From positions 1 to 25,908 of the forward strand of contig CALLXS010000020.1 of the NCBI GenBank assembly GCA_937875295.1: a stretch of 25,908 bases of DNA, given 5' to 3'. The notes under the pieces are model-generated. The model was given only the letters and a program-made list of their open reading frames with translations, did no database searches and was not told the DNA's origin. Shown piece after piece: positions 9,701-17,601 of the stretch. The translations under genes were made by a program, and so were the position numbers. Numbering within the stretch: position 1 is the stretch's first letter; the number at the start of each line of letters is the position of its first letter. The DNA is from an uncultured bacterium. GTDB taxonomy: Bacteria > Bacteroidota > Ignavibacteria > Kapaibacteriales > UBA2268.

Positions 9701-11550
9701 GCAAAACCATATGGAGGAATACCAGTATAACCTTCTGATGGTGGGTAGTCTTGTGGATTACCGTTAGCATCAGAATATTTTACAGAAATAAAAGTATTAT
9801 CGCTAGCACCCATTAAATTAGGGTGATTAATATCAACTAATGAGCTATAAACTATTTCATTAGAAACTTCATTGATGATTTTAATTCTTGAGCGGAATAA
9901 TAAACCTTGTCTTGTAAAATTAACACCATCAGTACCTTGAATATCATTAGTTAGGTTTTGAATAGAAATAATTGGTTGCAAAGCACCAATTTTTTCTTCA
10001 CCTGCTAATAATTCATAGTTATCAATTTGATTTTGTGGTATTACGGTTACGAAATCTAAATTAGAAGTCTTTTCTTGACCACGTACTCTATATTGTACAT
10101 CATACATTCTTAGTACGTTTTTATATTGTTGGAATTTTATTGCTAAATCACTAGCATAAATAGTACGAGCAGTAACATCAACAGCATTGTTAAAATGAGT
10201 TAATTGCTCATATTCAACTGGAGCACCTGCATTAACGCCATCATAATTCACGTGGCGAGCAAATCCTCTTACACCAGATACAGTTAATCTTTGGAAAATT
10301 AAATTAGCTGGAATAAAAGTACCCCAACCTGGTCCAGTTAAGAAACCAGAACCTTGGAATCTACCATATTGAAAAGTAATAGAGCTATCATTTCTGTCAA
10401 GTACTACTTGAGCTGAAGCATAGACAGCATTTTCATCTAATCCAAATTCTGGATTATAAGGCATAGCCAATGAGAATTGGTTATTTGCAAATCTATTATT
10501 AAAGTTTCCAAATTGTACAGTAATATCTTTATAATAAATGATTAATTTATCAGATGTAATATTTCTTTTATACCATACTTGGCTAAAATCTATTGGTCTC
10601 CTTAATCTTACATTATAAGTATTCATTGCTAGAGGACCCCAAAATGGAGCAATCAGAGCAGCTTTATTGTTTACTTCAAAACCACTTAATCCATTAGGAG
10701 CAGAGCTTGTATGATTAGCTGGTGTGCTAGGATTAGATGGCATTGTATAATTATACAATGGATTACGGATACCACCAAGTCTATTTGTTAAAGTATTACC
10801 TAGAACAGCATATTGATATCCAAAGTCATCAGGTAATCTATTTGCTTCTAGACCTGTTGGAGCGCTAGTTCTACTTCTACCATTAGCAAACCAATCCATA
10901 GACATTGGGTCGTAAGCAGTAGTAGCACCAGGAGGAATTGTAACTTGTCCTTCTGAATCATAGAAATATCTTCTATTAGTAAGTGCAATTACACCATTAG
11001 TTGATACATAGAATGAATCATAACGGATACCATTGAAGTAAAATCCACCAGAGATTCCAATTGGAATTGGTCCAGCAAATGCTTCATTTGTTGAATCTGT
11101 AGCATATCGTATATCGGTAGGATCAACGTCATGCATAAAATAGCTACCTTCACTTGGGAAAGTAGGGTTTCTGAAAAAGCCTAAACCTAAGGCACTATTT
11201 TCAGGAGCATCCCAATATGTAGAATCGACTTGCCTTGGACCAGAAATAATTTTCTTCCATAGGTTTGGTTCAAAGTCTAGAGAAACAAGTCTTGGGCTTG
11301 GTCTCCAAAAAGTTGGAATGCGAATCTCTCTACTATCTACAAAGTAGTAACCTGTAGAAATTGCAGGAGAAGTGCGTGGATTGGCACCCTGTTTCACGAA
11401 AGGAAACGGGTAAGTTGTTTGCCCTGGATTAACCAATTGATCATCCAAGACACTCCGATCCTGTAATTCGTTATCATTATTTTCCACAGCATAGAGATTA
11501 ATTAATCCTACTACGAAAAAAATGCTGAATGACAGTAATAATTTCTTCAT
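6766..11550 (-). CDS. Very large secreted protein with T9SS type A sorting domain
   Basis: A 1594-residue exported protein of unknown function. The start used is the ATG at 11550, with GAGG six bases upstream; a TTG four codons earlier overlaps that Shine-Dalgarno and is unlikely. Residues 1-21 form a signal peptide (LYA, then VENN). The bulk (about 25-1395) is beta-rich, with many Asn, Gly and Thr and no catalytic motif I recognise. About residues 1400-1495, beginning PVPVELSEFEG and including YWRTASETSNKGFYVEKA, match the fibronectin-like module that often precedes the sorting domain. The last about 90 residues (GPNPFNTSTVISVTLP onward, ending GKVTLAR) are the T9SS type A sorting domain. 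It is likely a cell-surface or released structural or adhesive protein, by inference from size and architecture. It is a single gene with its own terminator and no visible partner. Confidence 0.87.
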   Translation of the reverse strand: MKKLLLSFSIFFVVGLINLYAVENNDNELQDRSVLDDQLVNPGQTTYPFPFVKQGANPRTSPAISTGYYFVDSREIRIPTFWRPSPRLVSLDFEPNLWKKIISGPRQVDSTYWDAPENSALGLGFFRNPTFPSEGSYFMHDVDPTDIRYATDSTNEAFAGPIPIGISGGFYFNGIRYDSFYVSTNGVIALTNRRYFYDSEGQVTIPPGATTAYDPMSMDWFANGRSRTSAPTGLEANRLPDDFGYQYAVLGNTLTNRLGGIRNPLYNYTMPSNPSTPANHTSSAPNGLSGFEVNNKAALIAPFWGPLAMNTYNVRLRRPIDFSQVWYKRNITSDKLIIYYKDITVQFGNFNNRFANNQFSLAMPYNPEFGLDENAVYASAQVVLDRNDSSITFQYGRFQGSGFLTGPGWGTFIPANLIFQRLTVSGVRGFARHVNYDGVNAGAPVEYEQLTHFNNAVDVTARTIYASDLAIKFQQYKNVLRMYDVQYRVRGQEKTSNLDFVTVIPQNQIDNYELLAGEEKIGALQPIISIQNLTNDIQGTDGVNFTRQGLLFRSRIKIINEVSNEIVYSSLVDINHPNLMGASDNTFISVKYSDANGNPQDYPPSEGYTGIPPYGFAKIIYRAFEPSEFDNKYIGRLKIYINCEPTNPTTNERYGDEWPFDDTVSFKLWVMKRLNTFKDDVTEFHVLDGITVPSVFKWVNLGVRAVRGEMFSRYPLAPRGNFQDERSRGQWLTSPELYFDNKDEGGQYWNPDQNPNTPDGDELRSFPIDLSNKRNPTLSLSIQRAAYFEGIDYPRGFLDRELIGPEPRVIINDNPNNPYMAVNLAAARWTDNLSVEFAYPSPNGIKNITNIPNNLWKQHQVLTPGGSRVNITNTAALQMYGAGGYTIGFLETNKDSALTSDQGLRADKFDDGFDWDFKKFFIRIPSYILNAADGGARNFRFRLKEWSYEYFQININSGPIPDDDDVFIVDNVAIISQGEDADIEVSSVKVHWPYTAIPASQATRIPVKVIVSNNTAVQSEEYALKTFITKGETDTVYCSITNQPLLREGKTIEVPLPEWNARLSGPGTYRLHTQMFYIGNSTDYRDLDQSNDYNFSEFILRFSDSYVYENSIDTAGARNDVPSFLAATTMPGKGLNLRGYNEGGIGNISNVASKTAYASNDALISGYVGGDGSGEIAVKFEVFDQDTIYGFKAFFGNMSVDQDNIFLRVYNDGGSGLFPGTQIEGSNITRLRGLDDLTGQFSYNSYVTYLLDAPIQLNAGIYWISIVQRGAYGLELGAKADRMGMRTTSLGIRQPTNQNLPLGELGNSLLVDKNLRRTNSVGQLVNNNLFCYQNTSGDGSWNLFMPNTGNPAYAHLDHFGTTPGDGYQSYTFSRGTWLPMLRPYFTEKQFGQPSGSIPCPDPVPVELSEFEGHYRNNNVELYWRTASETSNKGFYVEKAVEGGNFESIAFINGNGTTTSMSEYSYRDSKVENGNTYLYRLKQMDMDASQCAKYSNVVKINVSDNLVSHKVGPNPFNTSTVISVTLPNNADVKLDVLDMLGNEVINLYNDKLPAGNRSFNWNGSDAYNIQMPSASYIYRLNVDGVISYGKVTLAR

Positions 11551-11657
11551 AAGAAGCCTCAAAAAGAGAGTAAAACAATATTTAATTAATTTATTTTTAT
11601 AATTTTCAAAAGTCTGTAAAAATTAAATCATGTAATTTTTACGTTTGTAATTTCTTA

Positions 11658-13349
11658 TTATCTTTTAAATCGCCAGCCGCGGTCTTCGTGTTCAAATACC
11701 CAGCCTACGATTTTGCCTTCGTTAATATCTTCAAAGTTGTTCCAATATTCATCATTATAATTATATCTTGAGCTAGTATCGCCCTTGAAATTATGACCAA
11801 CTTGGCTTTTAATATTAGTAAATCTTTTTTTCCATTCGTCGAAACTTGATGGTCTTAAATCAATCCATGCTTCAAAGCACCATTTATCAATTTGTGCTTG
11901 GTCAGAATTAATTATATCATCGCCTGCTTTCACAGGGATTTTCACATCTTTTCCACGTAAATATGATTTACCATCAGGAAGCATAATTACTAAACCAATT
12001 GAAAGCATTTGTGAACGCAGTTCATTATTTGATTTTATTATTTCAAATGCTTTTTCAGATATTTCTTTAGAATCAGCTTTTAATACATTATTTACAGATT
12101 TATAAATTTTACGAAGCAAATATGCTTCAAATAATAGCTTAGAAAGTCTAGGAGGACCAAGCAATTCAAATGCCACACTATCAATGTTGTGTTCTTTTTC
12201 TAATTTAGATAGAATATTTAAAGCTGAGTGGCGTAAATTACCGGCTCTATAAGTAGGACCCATAGTGAAAGCATCTAAGCCTTGTACTACATCTTTTCCA
12301 AAATTTCCACCTATAATTTCATAAATTGCAGCAGCGGATATTTCTTCTGGAGTGATCATTTCCATTTGTCCGAGCGAAGTAATAGCTTCAAATTCTTGCT
12401 TTGAGAAAATACCATTTTCGCCAGTATCAATGAATACTGATTCAAAGAACTTATCTGTCGGCTTAACACCTTTGTCGTCACTAAAAGTAAATTTTCCATC
12501 TACCTTATGTGCATCGTTAATTTCCATGTCAACAAGAGGAATTGGTTGCCCTTTTCTATAAACTTTATCTTTAGCAATTCTTTTCCATGCTATAGTTGCC
12601 GTCGGTTTTACTTCTTTGATAATACAACCATTTGGAGTGCGAGCCATTAAAAATAGTAATAATGTTTGTGCTCCAGCTACAGCTGATTTTGCTAATAATA
12701 CTCTCGATGGTCTCTCTTCAGAGTGTGTATAAGGAATATTTAATCCCATACCACCGGTACCAGCAGTACCTATTTTTAAGTACATAGTAACCTTTGCATC
12801 AGTAAGAGCTGCGTGAAGGATTTGGATATGACGAGATAATTGCGGGATATACATACTTGCAATCATTCTTTCTACATCTTCTTGATTATATTCTTTTTTA
12901 TCAATATCTCTTAATACATTTGCTGATGTAGAATACACATCTTGATAAGCAATTGTAGTAGCGGTATTAATAGCATCAATAATTAAATCCGGTTTAAGGG
13001 TATTTATTATATTATAAAGAGTAGATTCTTTTAATATTTCATTATCTAAGCCTAAGAAGATATCGTCTATCAATTTTCTTCGCATTGTAGGAGTAGCTAG
13101 AACTTCTCCCATAGGAATATCTTTATATTCTTTACGGATAAAAATGTTGCCCCATTCGCCACCAAACATATTTGGGTCGTTATCGGGATAATGCTCTCTT
13201 AGTTGTGAGATAGCATCTTTTACTTCTTTTTCTTTTAGAGAGGTTACGTATAATTTACTTGGTGAATGCTCCATAATTTTATGGCACAAAGCTGTACCTA
13301 CTAAGCCCCAGCCGCCAAGAATTAATACTTTCTTTCCTTTAATCTCCAT
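11658..13349 (-). CDS. Rossmann-fold NAD(P)-binding protein of unknown function
   Basis: A 563-residue soluble protein. It opens with a classical dinucleotide-binding motif, VLILGGWGLVGTAL, with Gly12, Gly15 and Gly18 in GxxGxxG spacing, as in SDR/epimerase enzymes. The segment PDLIIDAINTATTIAYQ (about 120-136) fits the next nucleotide-contacting strand, and KIGTAGTGGMGLNIPYTHSEERPS (about 190-215) resembles the SDR active-site strand. The usual YxxxK pair is not present, so a standard dehydrogenase mechanism cannot be claimed. The C-terminal half has no motif I recognise. No signal peptide or membrane segment is seen. The ATG at 13349 is preceded by GGAATAATA. It stands alone, with a 269-base upstream gap that contains a palindrome at 13507-13536. 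Substrate and pathway are unknown. Confidence 0.72.
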   Translation of the reverse strand: MEIKGKKVLILGGWGLVGTALCHKIMEHSPSKLYVTSLKEKEVKDAISQLREHYPDNDPNMFGGEWGNIFIRKEYKDIPMGEVLATPTMRRKLIDDIFLGLDNEILKESTLYNIINTLKPDLIIDAINTATTIAYQDVYSTSANVLRDIDKKEYNQEDVERMIASMYIPQLSRHIQILHAALTDAKVTMYLKIGTAGTGGMGLNIPYTHSEERPSRVLLAKSAVAGAQTLLLFLMARTPNGCIIKEVKPTATIAWKRIAKDKVYRKGQPIPLVDMEINDAHKVDGKFTFSDDKGVKPTDKFFESVFIDTGENGIFSKQEFEAITSLGQMEMITPEEISAAAIYEIIGGNFGKDVVQGLDAFTMGPTYRAGNLRHSALNILSKLEKEHNIDSVAFELLGPPRLSKLLFEAYLLRKIYKSVNNVLKADSKEISEKAFEIIKSNNELRSQMLSIGLVIMLPDGKSYLRGKDVKIPVKAGDDIINSDQAQIDKWCFEAWIDLRPSSFDEWKKRFTNIKSQVGHNFKGDTSSRYNYNDEYWNNFEDINEGKIVGWVFEHEDRGWRFKR

Positions 13350-13506
13350 TATTATTCCAATCGAATCAATTATAACTATATAAAAACATTTTACAAAAAC
13401 TGTCTAAAGAAAATTAGGCAAGTTTTCATCTTATAAAATTACCAAAAAAAAGTCAACTATACAAATTAATTTTTATGATGTTTTGTTTTTTGTGTATCAA
13501 GTAAGA

Positions 13507-13536
13507 GCTTAACACATTGTAATACAATACGTTAGC
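13507..13536. repeat. Dyad-symmetric element upstream of the Rossmann-fold gene
   Basis: A perfect 13-bp palindrome, ATTGTAATACAAT (13516-13528), is flanked by outer arms GCTTAAC (13507-13513) and GTTAGC (13531-13536) that pair with one bulged base. The single-base centre suits a protein-bound DNA operator better than an RNA hairpin, and no T tract follows on either strand. It is about 160 bases before the Rossmann-fold gene and 83 bases after the hflX stop. The rest of the 13350-13618 gap is AT-rich with nothing else I can name. Confidence 0.4.
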
Positions 13537-13618
13537 ACTTTTCAAAAAAGATAAAAATAATTTGTAACTTTTATAAAAACTAATTATTTATTTTTAAAAT
13601 CGATTTACTTATTTAATT

Positions 13619-14929
13619 TTATTCATTTATAATAAAATTATTGAATTTGTTAATAAAAATATTATCTTTTCCTTTATTGATTTTAACTTGCATTTTAATG
13701 CCAGCATCCAAATCTTTTTTCTCAATAATTTCAGATAAATCATATAATTGCGAAATCAAATCCATTTTCTCATAAGGCAAAAGAATATTAATCTTTTTTA
13801 TATTACTATCATATTTCTTTTGAATTAAATCTAATAATGCAGTTATATTATGTATTTTTTTTGCTGAAATCAAAATAGAATCTGGATATTCATTACTTAA
13901 ATAATGCAAATAGTCCTTGTCTTTAATTTTATCAATTTTATTTAATGCTAAAATAATTGGTTTATCAACAATGTTTAGACTTTCTAAAGTCTCATTAACT
14001 ATTTTGATTTGATCTTTATACATCTTGTGACTTACATCTGCTACGTGTATTATTACATCAGCATCAGCTGCTTCCATTAGTGTTGAGCGAAATGATGCAA
14101 CTAAATGATGAGGTAATTTTCGAATAAACCCAACTGTATCAGAAATAACTGCTTTCTGATTATTCGGTAATTGAAAAGCACGTGTAGTAGTATCTAATGT
14201 AGCAAATAGCTTATTTTCAACATAGACATTTGATTCTGACAAAACATTCATTAAAGTAGATTTCCCGGCATTAGTATATCCAACGAGAGCGAATTTTGGA
14301 ATATTTGTCCGGTTTTTCTTTTGTTGTATCTTGTGATTCTCAATATTATCAAGGTCTTCTTTTAGTTTTGCTATTTTGATTTTGATTAAACGTCTATCTG
14401 TTTCTATCTGAGTCTCACCTGGTCCTTTAGTGCGAATACCACCAAATTGCCTTGATAAGTGCGTCCACATTCGAGTCAAACGAGGTAACAAATATTGCAA
14501 TTGTGCTAGTTCTACTTGAGTCTTTGCCTCTAGAGTGCGAGCATGTTTTGCGAAAATATCTAATATTAACCCACTTCTATCGATAACTTTAATTTTCCAT
14601 TCTTCTTCGAGATTACGAAGCTGAGCAGGAGTAAGGTCATCATCAAAAATTATAATTTGAATATCTGATTCTTCAATTATTTGTTTTATTTCTTCTACTT
14701 TTCCAGAACCTATAGCAGTAGAAGAATTTGGTTTAGCTAATTCTTGATAAATTTTTTCGACCACTTGAGCGCCAGCAGTATCAGCAAGCTCTTCTAATTC
14801 ATCTAAATAATCAAAAACTTTGTCTTTATCTGCCCCCTTGCGGACTACAGCAATTGCAAGAGCCTTTTCAACCTTTTCTGATGTTTCGTATAATTTATTA
14901 TTACTATTATTATTGTTTTCGGTAGTCAT
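13619..14929 (-). CDS. hflX: GTPase HflX
   Basis: A ribosome-associated GTPase; in studied bacteria HflX binds 50S subunits and rescues or splits stalled ribosomes under stress. The N-terminal nucleotide-binding HflX domain (about 20-190) contains the family signature GGIRTKGPGETQIETDRR (163-180). The G domain follows: G1 GYTNAGKST (217-225), G3 DTVG (264-267), G4 NKID (330-333) and G5 SAK (355-357). The length of 436 is typical. The N-terminus begins with an Asn-rich run (residues 5-11) encoded by an ATT-type microsatellite on the plus strand, and only an A-rich leader precedes the ATG. The beta-lactamase-like gene ends 60 bases upstream on the same strand, so the two may share a transcript. 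No terminator hairpin is seen downstream. Confidence 0.96.
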   Translation of the reverse strand: MTTENNNNSNNKLYETSEKVEKALAIAVVRKGADKDKVFDYLDELEELADTAGAQVVEKIYQELAKPNSSTAIGSGKVEEIKQIIEESDIQIIIFDDDLTPAQLRNLEEEWKIKVIDRSGLILDIFAKHARTLEAKTQVELAQLQYLLPRLTRMWTHLSRQFGGIRTKGPGETQIETDRRLIKIKIAKLKEDLDNIENHKIQQKKNRTNIPKFALVGYTNAGKSTLMNVLSESNVYVENKLFATLDTTTRAFQLPNNQKAVISDTVGFIRKLPHHLVASFRSTLMEAADADVIIHVADVSHKMYKDQIKIVNETLESLNIVDKPIILALNKIDKIKDKDYLHYLSNEYPDSILISAKKIHNITALLDLIQKKYDSNIKKINILLPYEKMDLISQLYDLSEIIEKKDLDAGIKMQVKINKGKDNIFINKFNNFIINE

Positions 14930-14989
14930 TCTTTTATAAATTGAGATAAAAAATATAAATTGAGATAGAAAATTGATTGTTGGGCAATA

Positions 14990-15796
14990 TTATTGAATTA
15001 CGCCCATATATTTAAAAATATCTAAAACTAATTTCTTGCGTTCTGGTAAAAGTGGAATTTTTTCATTAATTCTTAAGTCGAGATTAATAGTAAAAAAATG
15101 AACTGTATTTTTAGTTTCAATCCAACCAATAAACCATCCAAAAGGTTTTTTATTTGCCGAAAATGTCCCTGTTTTTCCAAATAATTTATATTGTGGATTT
15201 TCCTCAATCAACATCATCGACTTCAAAATATCAATATGCTTCTTTTTTGCACTTATATTATTTAAATAAAGATTATTAAGAAAATAAATTTGTTCATAGC
15301 TTGATACCATTAAATCACCATTTAGCCAAAATTTATCAATTTTATCACCTAATGTGCTATCAAATTTATTCTCACCATAATTAAATTTTTCAATAAAGAA
15401 TTCCATTCTATCCGGTCCAATTTCTCGGGCTAGTTTTTGGAAGCATGGTTCGCAAGAAGTTCGTATAGCTTCTGCTATATTCATATCTTTATTCCAATTT
15501 GGGTCTTCGTATTTAGTGCTATCCCATTTGAAAATATAATTTGAATCTCTTACTATACCGGTTTCTAATGCAATTAAAGTACTTACAATTTTAAAAGTAG
15601 ATGCAGGTTGAAATGATTTTTTACATCGTGCATCATAAAATACAGTGAATTTATTTTCTTTATATTCATAAGCTAAGAAATTTCCTCTTACATTATGTTC
15701 TTTAAAAATATTAGCGATATTTTCCTGAGAAAACGTAATTCCGTTTAATGTAATAAATGCTGCTATTATATATATAAGAATTTTGAATATTTTCAT
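14990..15796 (-). CDS. Class D (OXA-type) beta-lactamase-like protein with altered motifs
   Basis: An exported serine beta-lactamase/penicillin-binding fold of the OXA (class D) family, with a signal peptide at residues 1-23. The catalytic tetrad motif STFK is intact (Ser66 nucleophile, Lys69 to be carbamylated), as are KTG (208-210), the tryptophan in IDKFWL (Trp157), which in OXA enzymes stabilises the modified lysine, and GWFIGW. Two motifs differ from the family: SxV reads Ser114-Cys-Glu116, and YGN reads Tyr140-Gly-Glu142. In OXA enzymes that valine helps keep the lysine pocket hydrophobic, so activity may be weak, altered or replaced by a sensing role; this is inference. It lies upstream of hflX (60-base gap). 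There is no obvious Shine-Dalgarno; a promoter candidate sits at 15883-15915. Confidence 0.88.
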   Translation of the reverse strand: MKIFKILIYIIAAFITLNGITFSQENIANIFKEHNVRGNFLAYEYKENKFTVFYDARCKKSFQPASTFKIVSTLIALETGIVRDSNYIFKWDSTKYEDPNWNKDMNIAEAIRTSCEPCFQKLAREIGPDRMEFFIEKFNYGENKFDSTLGDKIDKFWLNGDLMVSSYEQIYFLNNLYLNNISAKKKHIDILKSMMLIEENPQYKLFGKTGTFSANKKPFGWFIGWIETKNTVHFFTINLDLRINEKIPLLPERKKLVLDIFKYMGVIQ

Positions 15797-15882
15797 TTTT
15801 AATTAATAATGTTAAAAAATTTATATTTGTAATTTAAGCAATTTAAAATGTTTTTACAATTTTTTGAAATTAAACTAAATAG

Positions 15883-15915
15883 CAAATTTAAGAATAAATT
15901 ATGAAATACTCCAAA
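15883..15915 (-). promoter_or_regulatory. Candidate Bacteroidota-type promoter for the class D gene
   Basis: On the minus strand TTTG (15915-15912) is followed after 21 bases by TAAATTTG (15890-15883), an exact match to TAnnTTTG. The expected transcription start is about 80 bases before the ATG at 15796. The same 21-base spacing is seen before dnaK. The AT-rich background makes chance matches common. Confidence 0.4.
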
Positions 15916-15972
15916 TACTTTAACAAAAAGTTAATCGGATTATTGGTATATTAGTAGAATTAGTGAAGTAAA

Positions 15973-17562
15973 TTATTTAGAATTATAGTTAATGTTATGC
16001 ATTATTATATACTTACCTATTGTAGTATCGCTAACAAGAGATTTGTCTATTGCTGATTTAATTTTAGGATTATTAATAACAGCTTCATAAGTAGACTTTG
16101 ATGTACCATTTACATCAGGATAAACGTCATTAGTTTGGAAAATGGTAAATTTTGAAGTTGAAATTTCACTTATAAAATCATTTATATGTTTATTAGAGGC
16201 TTTTGGATAGACATAATACGAACTTTGAGTAAATTTTGATTTATTGTCTGTTTTAAGCAAATAGTTAATATATCCGCTTCCTGTTGCTGCCAAAATAACT
16301 TTATCATTTGGAGAAATTCTATTATTAATATATTCTGCGACTTTTCTATGAGTGATATAGCTTGTATTTACTTTACTATCAGAATCGCTTTCGTATTTTT
16401 GAGCATAAGCAGGGAAATTAAAAAAGTATTTATATGGCAATTGGCTTACATTTACCCATCTAACAAGTGGAGACAGCGGAACCATTATTATCAGGAAGGT
16501 AACTATAATTAGTTTCTTAGCAGTAGAATCAAAATTATGCTTAATAAAATTATAAAATATTGAAAATCCCACACCTGCGAAAATCATATAAGTGCTATTC
16601 ACTCGGGAATGGTGATAACTATATCCTTTTCGTTCAATTAAAAATGTAATAAATATTAATACGAAAATGATAAATGTAATTCTTAAGAATTTGCTTTCAT
16701 TGGAATTTGAATCATATTTCTTAATAAAATTAAGAAAAGCTATTAAAATTAAACCTAACACAAATATTGAAATGAAAGATGATAAATAGAAATTAATAGC
16801 ATTTAAAATCGAACTTACAAAAGCGGAATTTAGCTTGATATGAGAAGCATAAAAATTGAAATATGACGACATTTCGACCATCCCTTGCCTTATCTCTGGA
16901 TTTAAATAAGGTAATAATGTCCCTCCAAAGGAAATAATAAACCCCAAGCACATTATTAGAAATTTCTTTACTATAATTTGTGTAGGTTTTTTGTTAAAGA
17001 AAATATCATCAATAAATGGTGTTACAATTAATAGTCCCAATGTATATTTAAGTCCAGTAAAAAGACCAATTAAAATTGCAATAGTAAAGTAATAAATTAA
17101 CTTATCATTTTTATAGAGTTGAATATAAATCATTGGGATAATTATCAAGCCGAAAAAACTCTCAATTTGCGATGTATTTGTGAAATTGAGTATTGTGTAA
17201 GTTAATGAATAAATTACTCCACTTGCAAATGATGCTATTTTATCTTTGTAAACTTTATACAAAAGCATATACATCATTATACAAGTAGTGATTTGAGCAA
17301 CAAAATCAAAAAATCTTAAAGATTGTTCTCCACTGCCAAATATCCATGTAATTGCTTTGACTACGTAAAATAAGAATGGTGATTTTATATCAATTATATC
17401 TTTATAAGGTAAATAACCTGCATCAAGCATTTTTACCCCTGAAAGAAATAATGCTAAATCACCAGAAAGTGGGAAAAACAAAATAGGAAATAAAAAAATT
17501 GCACATATTAATACAAATATCAATAAGTGTTTATAATCAATTGTATTATTAGATATTTCCAA
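15973..17562 (-). CDS. GT-C fold (GT39/ArnT-like) membrane glycosyltransferase
   Basis: A polytopic inner-membrane protein with about ten hydrophobic segments in residues 10-380 and a soluble C-terminal part (about 385-529). The first periplasmic loop carries the GT-C hallmark, an acidic Asp35 (SGDLALFL) followed by AGYLPYKDIIDIKSP (48-62), similar to the Y.D..D.K.P pattern of GT39/ArnT-type enzymes that use polyprenyl-phosphate sugars to glycosylate lipid or protein acceptors. Donor and acceptor are unknown. The start is a TTG: the frame is open back to the rlmB stop with no ATG, and the next Met (45) would remove the first helix and Asp35. The 39-base gap from rlmB suggests co-transcription. 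No terminator is evident after the stop. Confidence 0.78.
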   Translation of the reverse strand: MEISNNTIDYKHLLIFVLICAIFLFPILFFPLSGDLALFLSGVKMLDAGYLPYKDIIDIKSPFLFYVVKAITWIFGSGEQSLRFFDFVAQITTCIMMYMLLYKVYKDKIASFASGVIYSLTYTILNFTNTSQIESFFGLIIIPMIYIQLYKNDKLIYYFTIAILIGLFTGLKYTLGLLIVTPFIDDIFFNKKPTQIIVKKFLIMCLGFIISFGGTLLPYLNPEIRQGMVEMSSYFNFYASHIKLNSAFVSSILNAINFYLSSFISIFVLGLILIAFLNFIKKYDSNSNESKFLRITFIIFVLIFITFLIERKGYSYHHSRVNSTYMIFAGVGFSIFYNFIKHNFDSTAKKLIIVTFLIIMVPLSPLVRWVNVSQLPYKYFFNFPAYAQKYESDSDSKVNTSYITHRKVAEYINNRISPNDKVILAATGSGYINYLLKTDNKSKFTQSSYYVYPKASNKHINDFISEISTSKFTIFQTNDVYPDVNGTSKSTYEAVINNPKIKSAIDKSLVSDTTIGKYIIMHNINYNSK

Positions 17563-17601
17563 ATCGATTTTCTTTAATATTATTTTAAGTAATAATAATT
17601 T

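Noticed and set aside
11551..11562. TTG start four codons upstream for the large T9SS protein
   Set aside because: It overlaps the GAGG that serves the ATG at 11550, and the signal peptide begins naturally at that ATG (MKKLLLSFS).
13531..13541. TTAGCACT resembling half of a CIRCE element
   Set aside because: The partner half is in the wrong order and orientation, and the site is not upstream of a chaperone gene.
14878..14915. ATT-type microsatellite at the start of hflX as a phase-variation tract
   Set aside because: It is a trinucleotide-like run that keeps the frame and only changes the number of Asn residues, so no on/off switching is expected.
15822..15904. Plus-strand TATATTTG followed by an 18-codon ORF from the ATG at 15848
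   Set aside because: No Shine-Dalgarno, Phe/Lys/Asn-rich product expected by chance in AT-rich DNA, and it runs into a convergent gene.
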